Shown piece after piece: positions 59,901 through 64,000 of a stretch of DNA of 64,000 nt (positions within the stretch are counted from its first letter, which is position 1; the number at the start of each line of letters is the position of its first letter). The DNA comes from Nectonema munidae. Its lineage: Eukaryota > Nematomorpha > Nectonematoida > Nectonematidae. The notes under the pieces were generated by a model, which was given only the letters and a program-made list of their open reading frames with translations, had not been told where the DNA came from and did not search any database. A program made the position numbers and the translations under genes. The DNA lies in assembly GCA_030549495.1 (NCBI GenBank), contig JAUIRK010000278.1, positions 540,001 through 604,000 on the forward strand. Direction: 5' to 3'.

Positions 59901-60435
59901 ATCTGTTGCGCCAGAACGACCGCGCCAAATCGTCACGAATTTCGCAGGGGTCCACAGTTATCGAAAGTTTCATTTTTTCGAAAATTCGATATTAATAGAA
60001 CACGCCTGTAAAAAATCTGAAAAGAAAATATTTGCAAAAATGTTAACACTATTTTTTTGCAGCCTTGTTTCATGTTTCTTTTTCAGAATCATCATAACTC
60101 GCGTGACGATTGACATTTCACTCGCTAAACGCTCCATTCTCAACAATCCGCACAAAAGAGCATTGATTGAGAAGAATAGCAACAGATCCTCCACACTGGG
60201 TAAGTGCAGCTGACATTGAAAAGCTTTGCTCATCACCCCTCTCAAAATGAGCATCACATAAATTTCCCTTTTTTTTACTTTAGCTGAGGTTCAGTCTGAG
60301 ATTGAGAGGATTTTTGAGTTGGCCCGTTCTCTCAATTTAATTGTTTTGGATTGTGACACAATTAATCATCCTTCCCAAATTTCCAAAACATCCCTTTCTC
60401 CCATCATCGTTTATGTAAAAGTGTCTTGTCCTAAG
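50834..60435 (+). CDS. CACNB: voltage-gated calcium channel beta subunit, seven exons, 3' incomplete
   Basis: Exons: 50834-50950, 51014-51136, 52605-52774, 56549-56688, 56752-56891, 60087-60199, 60284-60435. CaV beta is a cytoplasmic MAGUK-type protein that binds the alpha-1 pore subunit through its GK groove, promotes surface delivery and tunes gating. The product has an acidic Ser-rich start ([17 protein letters not shown]), an SH3 domain ([10 protein letters not shown] to [19 protein letters not shown]), a Gly/Ser/Asn-rich HOOK, then GK sequence ([70 protein letters not shown]). Identity to known beta subunits is high over both domains. The rest of GK (VLQRLIKSRGKSQ onward in other species) is not in the window. 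Exons 3 and 4 do not join in phase (see findings). Upstream first exons are tentative. Confidence 0.93.
51014..51136 (+). CDS. CACNB: CaV beta exon: first half of SH3
   Basis: 41 codons, phase 0, [16 protein letters not shown] through FLHIKE. The family usually has KPVAFAVRTNV, so Pro is Cys and Ala is Ser here. Acceptor TTTTTCAG, donor GAG/GTACTT. Confidence 0.95.
52605..52774 (+). CDS. CACNB: CaV beta exon: second half of SH3 and start of HOOK
   Basis: [30 protein letters not shown], then a Ser/Gly/Asn-rich HOOK stretch. The donor used here (AACAA/GTAATC) leaves two bases of a codon. A weaker internal GTGCAG donor near 52733 would leave one base. Confidence 0.88.
53007..53136 (-). mobile_element. 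TTAA-flanked MITE, family B
   Basis: TTAA at 53003-53006 and 53137-53140; ends CCCATTTACGACCAAT and GGTCTTAAATGGG. Inverted relative to the copy at 35850-35978. Its right TTAA is also the left TTAA of the next MITE. Confidence 0.9.
53141..53258 (+). mobile_element. TTAA-flanked MITE, family A
   Basis: TTAA at 53137-53140 and 53259-53262; left CAAGTTAACGACCAG, right GTGGTCGATAACCGG. It abuts the family B copy and shares its TTAA, so one inserted at the target duplication of the other. Confidence 0.9.
53308..53599. mobile_element. Tigger/pogo MITE, ~292 bp
   Basis: Left CAATCATCCCTCGTTAATCC after TA; right CGGATTAATGAAGGTTGACTG. The ends pair as CAGTCAACCTTCATTAATCC against the left end with few mismatches. 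No coding capacity. Confidence 0.75.
54650..55043. mobile_element. hAT (Charlie-like) MITE, 394 bp, perfect 8-bp duplication
   Basis: Ends CAGGGGTTGGCAACCT and AGGTTGCCTACCCCTG are inverted repeats. TTATAAAG flanks both sides (54642-54649, 55044-55051). CAGGGGTNGGCAA is the classic Charlie-type hAT terminus. AT-rich core, no transposase. Confidence 0.93.
55261..55380 (-). mobile_element. TTAA-flanked MITE, family A, inverted
   Basis: TTAA at 55257-55260, then ACCGGTTATCGAC; the right end is TCTGGTCGCTAACGGG with its TTAA decayed to TAGA. Contains the reverse complement of the CAGACGATATC motif. Confidence 0.8.
56549..56688 (+). CDS. CACNB: CaV beta exon: HOOK and [10 protein letters not shown]
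   Basis: Needs one base from the preceding exon, then [16 protein letters not shown] through [12 protein letters not shown]. KEKRxPFFKK is conserved in beta subunits just before the GK domain. It ends at AAAAAG followed by GC, suggesting a GC-AG intron of 63 bp. Confidence 0.9.
56752..56891 (+). CDS. CACNB: CaV beta exon: start of GK domain
   Basis: [46 protein letters not shown] and the first two bases of Arg. Other beta subunits read KHRFEGR, so His and Arg are swapped. Donor AG/GTACGA. Confidence 0.95.
57408..57546 (+). mobile_element. tRNA-derived SINE, second family
   Basis: GGGGGCGTGAGTAAGGTTGG head, B box GGGTTCAATCCCGC, body CAAGCGGCGCAATTGTGCC and end ACACCCCACGG. The best-preserved copy of this family in the window. 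It lies in a CaV beta intron. Confidence 0.8.
57774..58008. repeat. three diverged direct repeats
   Basis: A unit beginning TTGTCT(C)CCC and running through TTATTACTTCAAA to GGAGCAA recurs near 57774, 57897 and 57955. Uneven spacing, no terminal repeats. Confidence 0.5.
58020..60086. other. CaV beta intron, decayed element ends only
   Basis: TTAGTGATGTACCGATCTC at 58872 resembles a hAT terminus; no clean partner was found. A GC-richer patch near 59850-59950 repeats GTCCACGCCA. No coding exon recognised. Confidence 0.4.
60087..60199 (+). CDS. CACNB: CaV beta exon: GK domain
   Basis: Completes Arg, then [20 protein letters not shown] through NSNRSSTL. Strong acceptor (TTTCTTTTTCAG) and consensus donor GTAAGT. 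The next intron is 84 bp. Confidence 0.95.
60284..60435 (+). CDS. CACNB: CaV beta exon: GK domain, last exon in window
   Basis: [40 protein letters not shown] and [11 protein letters not shown], ending at AAG/GTATTC. Reading through the donor stays open for 28 codons to a stop at 60517-60519, so intron retention would give a truncated GK domain. Confidence 0.95.
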
Positions 60436-60679
60436 GTATTCCTTCTTTTTACAGAGTATAACAACTTCGCTTTTTCAGCAACAGACTTCATAATGATTTG
60501 CAGAACACAATCTCAGTAACTATAACACCTTTCTGGTATACTCATGCAAGCATCATCTACCAACTTGCTTGAGCAAGAGGGTGGCTGAAATAATTTCGGG
60601 AACTTTTCCTTTTTTTATACCTATATTACAAAATCAAATAAGAATGCTGTACGTTCACATACTAAGCAGAAATCTCTGC

Positions 60680-61480
60680 TTAGTGGTATTATAGTAAGGA
60701 ACTCATCTTAGCTTGCCAAAGATTGAAAATATCGAACGGATTACGCGTATTATTATTCACTATATATTTACTATTCAATTCATTATCAGAACTCAAACTT
60801 TTATGTACGAAAAAGGCTAATTGAAAATGATTACCTTCTTTAAGATCAATGATATTATATTTTTTTCTAATAACGCGAGGATCACTATTGAATAAACGTT
60901 TAAATGCTCTCTTTTTATCTTTTGTAACACAGAATACTACGATAAATCAGTAAAACACCAATTCAGTTACAGTAAAGAAATTTAGATTTTAGTAGGGCAT
61001 TATTATACACTATTAATATCAATTAAGTTCCTTATTCTATACAAAGCACCCATGATAATAGATAAATCCTTTAACAAGCGATCATAATGTTTGGAGAAAG
61101 TCAGTCGTGAGTCAAGTTTTATACCCAAGTACTTATAATTATCGAATTTCTGTAGATAAAAAGGGTTCATGTAGCTACCAAAAACAACATATTTACATTT
61201 AAATTCACTTCAAATTTTTCATTCATTTGAATTGATTTTTTCTTCATTTATAAGATTTTTATCACGAAAAAGAATCACATAGTCATCTGCATACATATAT
61301 AACCTGAAATCATCATATTGCAATAGAAAAAGGTTATCTACACATAAAATAAAGAGAAGAGGTCCCAGTATTGATCCACCCATTGAGCTAAGATTTGATA
61401 TAAACTTAGATTTATCAAATATTTTATCAACAACAACCCTATTAAAACTTTGCAAGTACAAAGATAGAAAAATTGTAGGC
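60680..61480 (-). mobile_element. CR1/L2-like LINE RT fragment
   Basis: The minus strand gives GSILGPLLFILCVDNLFLLQ, the catalytic MYADD, then KYLGIKLDSRLTFSKHYDRL at about 61130-61080. Only the middle of RT is present, with stops. It is downstream of the last visible CaV beta exon, probably in the next intron. Confidence 0.7.
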
Positions 61481-61546
61481 TTTAAAACCTATGTAAACGA
61501 TAAAGGATAATGTCCATGAATCTGTTTACATAGATATTTTTATTAA

Positions 61547-61666
61547 CCCATTAACGACCAGAATAATCAGACGATATCTAGTATAAAGCAGAAGATTTGT
61601 ATTAAAAAGCATTAATAAACGCAGACGATTCGCATTTTTGTTAAGTCGACTGTGGTCGATAACCGG
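61547..61666 (+). mobile_element. TTAA-flanked MITE, family A
   Basis: TTAA at 61543-61546 and 61667-61670; CCCATTAACGACCAG left, GTGGTCGATAACCGG right, internal family motifs intact. One of the best-preserved family A copies. Confidence 0.9.
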
Positions 61667-61963
61667 TTAAGTAAACTGCACAAAGAATCGAGGTCATTGA
61701 CCGTTTTAAAGCGATATTTTAGGCTATAAATTTGAATTTTGGAATAAAAGAATTGTTTATTTATTCTAACTTGTCTATTCTATTATCTTAATCTAACTCT
61801 TTCAATAACAACAATAATTAATAAGTATAAACCTTTTATTTAGTTTTGTGCTCGAAAAATTTTCGGGCTCTTCTTTAAATTCCTGAATTTTTATGTAAAA
61901 TAAACCGGAAATTAAAAAAAAAATCAATTTTAAATATTTTTTGAAAGACTTTGTTTGCATTAA

Positions 61964-62093
61964 CCCATTTAAGACCAAGCAAAGCAGACGATATCTAAAA
62001 AAACGCAGACGATTTATATTCAAAGTCATTGAAAAAAGCAGACGGAGATGAAATTACTTATGTTCCAAAATAAGAACATTGGTCGTAAATGGG
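61964..62093 (+). mobile_element. TTAA-flanked MITE, family B
   Basis: TTAA at 61960-61963 and 62094-62097; CCCATTTAAGACCAAG left, GGTCGTAAATGGG right. Nearly identical to 35850-35978. Confidence 0.9.
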
Positions 62094-62097
62094 TTAA

Positions 62098-62988
62098 AAC
62101 AAGAGAGGTGATGTGAAAAGTCTATTTCAGCATTTATATATATAGATTTTTTCAGCATTTAAATATATTTTCGTATATTTAGAACACGATTATGTAATTT
62201 ATTTTTAAAAAAAAATATTTTTTTTTAATATTTTTAACCAAATTAAAAAAAATGGACAAATTTGTCAAAGTTACCTTGTTTGGAGTCATTTTGCTGAAAA
62301 TTTTATGCAACAAATATAGATTTTTTTACATCAACTTGTAGAGAAAGAGTTGGGCAAAAAAATAAAAAAGGATATCATTTTTATTTTAGGGCTCCAATTT
62401 TTTGCCAAATTGGATCAAAATTTTCATGGGGTAAAATTGACGTCATTTTTAACACCAAAAAGTGAAAATTGGGAAAAAACATATGAAAATTAAATATTTT
62501 TCAAAAATTTTAAATATTAGAATAAAATATAGCTCAATCTGCATCCTTTCATAAAAATATTAGAAAAAAATAAATTTTAGTTTTTTAGCAAAATTTGATC
62601 AAAAATGTTGAAATTCGGATTTTTGAGAGACAATTCTGGGAAATTTAAAAAAAATTTCTGAAATTTTTTTGACAATTAATATTGATACATATGTCTACTT
62701 TAATTGCATTAAAAAATTTTTTATTAAAAAAGTCCTAACACGAAAATCGCAAAATTTCATTTTCTAACTCGGGTCATTGACCTTAATTTTGGGTCACGCC
62801 ACTATCACCATCAAACGCAGAAGCACATAAACATTTCAACCAATCATTATAAAAAAAACTCTAACTAAGTTTTTATGAAATAAAACTGCAATTTCAAAAT
62901 TAAGTGTTTTTAACTTTTAGCTAGAATTTTTGAAATGTGGCTTTCAATATGTATGTGAAATATTTTTTGAAAATTTTTATTTTAAGTA
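62098..62988. other. AT-rich, no recognisable gene
   Basis: Long A/T runs with repeated AAAATTTT-like words; no coding or terminal signal until the CAGTC terminus at 62989. Confidence 0.5.
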
Positions 62989-64000
62989 CAGTCAAACCTG
63001 CTCTAAACGCCACCTCTATAAGACCGCCACTTCTTTAAGAGCGCCACTTTCTTACAGTCCCGATCAAATTTACATTAAAAATACCCTGTAAAAGACCACC
63101 ACCTCTGTAACGGCGACAGGCGCCACTACATTGCAGTCCGAATCTTAATAAAAACTTGCACAAGAACGCCACGCACCATACTAGAGTAGTATATTATTTT
63201 GTTAGCCGTCCTTATTTATTATCTACATTAATAGAAAATGAAATCTTGCATCAGTTGACTATTGAGATGACAAAAAGAAACTTTCTAATGATGTTGCGTG
63301 AATTACAACTAAACTTGAAATGTAATTTATCATATGACTGGCACGCGTACATCTTGACACTTTTAACCCTTTGAGGAGCAGTGGGTCACCAGTGATCCAA
63401 GAAATGAAAATCGCCTGCTTTGAATATATAAAATTCCATTGAGAAAGAAAGCTATCAAAATGTATAAAGTAAATTAAAAAAACTCTGTCCCTTGTAGATA
63501 AAGTTAATGTGATTGAAATGTACGAAAAAATTGAAAGTTCGCGTAAAGTGGCATTCAGATTTTCAAAGCAATGCTCCAAACGATCGTAAACGTAAAATGC
63601 GAAAAACAGGAAATGAAAAAGTTAATGAACTAAGTTGGACGTGGTTTCAAGACTCTACAACTAGACGAGTACAAGTCAGTGGACCATTGTTACAAAAGCA
63701 GGCTTTAAAATTTGCTTTGGAACATGGTATCGACTCATTTAGTGCTTCGAATGGTTGGTTGGCTGCGTTTGTAAGGCGTCCTAATATTGTGTTTGGATCT
63801 TTGTCTGGGGAAAGTGGTGATGTAGAAAAAAGTGTTGTTTGTAATTGGAAACAAAAGCTTTCTACCATGTGTGCTGGGTATGAGCTAAAAACATTTTTAA
63901 CATGGATGAAACCGGCTTGTTCTACAGAAACAATCAGCGAAACAAATCATTTCATGTTAAATGGCATAACACACATGGCGGTAAACAGTCTAAAGACCGC
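62989..64000 (+). mobile_element. second Tigger-like transposon, left part only
   Basis: TA followed by CAGTCAAACCTGCTCTAA is a Tigger-type left terminus. Subterminal GCCACCTCTATAAGACCGCC-like motifs repeat several times (63010-63170). A transposase relic follows. The right end is outside the window. A TTAACCCTTTGAGGAGCAG at 63363 may be an unrelated terminus. Confidence 0.75.
63480..64000 (+). pseudogene. Tigger/jerky-like transposase, N-terminal part, broken
   Basis: LSLVDKVNVIEMYEKIESSR is the first DNA-binding HTH. NELSWTWFQDSTTRRVQVSG and FSASNGWLAAFVRR form the CENP-B-type second HTH. NMDETGLFYR is the first catalytic Asp motif. The three blocks are in different frames (breaks near 63585-63610 and 63885), so it is not functional. 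It differs from the transposase at 10333-11912 enough to be another subfamily. Confidence 0.75.

Noticed and set aside
1-64000. LTR retrotransposons or other virus-like elements
   Set aside because: I saw no long terminal repeats, protease-integrase order, capsid or envelope similarity; all RT sequence belongs to non-LTR LINEs.

Overview
This is AT-rich eukaryotic (metazoan) nuclear DNA. It has spliced genes with short 63-84 bp and long multi-kb introns, and a dense load of LINEs, tRNA-derived SINEs, cut-and-paste DNA transposons, MITEs and satellite DNA. The gene content suggests an invertebrate, and an arthropod such as a copepod would fit, but I cannot name the species. I see no operons, CRISPR arrays, LTR retroelements or other virus-like elements.

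The one host gene I recognise is a voltage-gated calcium channel beta subunit (CaV beta, CACNB family) on the + strand. Seven coding exons from 50834 to 60435 encode the N-terminal acidic segment, the SH3 domain, the variable HOOK and the first part of the guanylate-kinase-like (GK) domain. The rest of the GK domain and the C terminus must lie beyond 64000. Candidate upstream exons lie at 38465-38506 (a short basic alternative first exon), 36753-36800 and, weakly, 28752-28798. The gene may therefore fill the right half of the window, and the mobile elements there would be intronic.

Layout. 1-4.4 kb: mostly featureless, with a 28-bp minisatellite, a TTAA MITE and a SINE. 4.4-12.07 kb: a near full-length minus-strand LINE (LINE-1 of this window: CCHC gag-like ORF1; EN-RT-RNase H ORF2) with a pogo/Tigger transposon at its 5' end. 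12.26-16.15 kb: a second, 5'-truncated copy of the same LINE clade containing a suspicious low-complexity block. 16.6-21.6 kb: an intact hAT MITE with 8-bp target-site duplication, a ~150-bp satellite, a hAT relic, SINEs and a LINE scrap. 22.0-25.24 kb: a hAT element with a CR1/L2-like LINE nested in it. 25.3-26.9 kb: another CR1/L2-like LINE. 27-40 kb: probable CaV beta 5' region with SINEs, TTAA MITEs and a Buster/ZBED-like hAT relic. 40.18-49.96 kb: a satellite of two interleaved unit types (148 and 211 bp) split by an apparently intact piggyBac transposon (43411-46794). 50.8-60.4 kb: CaV beta exons with several MITEs in the introns. 60.6-62.1 kb: LINE scrap and MITEs. 62.99 kb to the end: the left part of a second Tigger-like transposon.

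The most informative relationships are between elements. A tRNA-derived SINE shares its 3' end with the local LINE clade. A hAT MITE shares termini with a decayed larger hAT. Two TTAA-flanked MITE families share internal motifs. A pristine piggyBac copy carries a duplicated promoter block.
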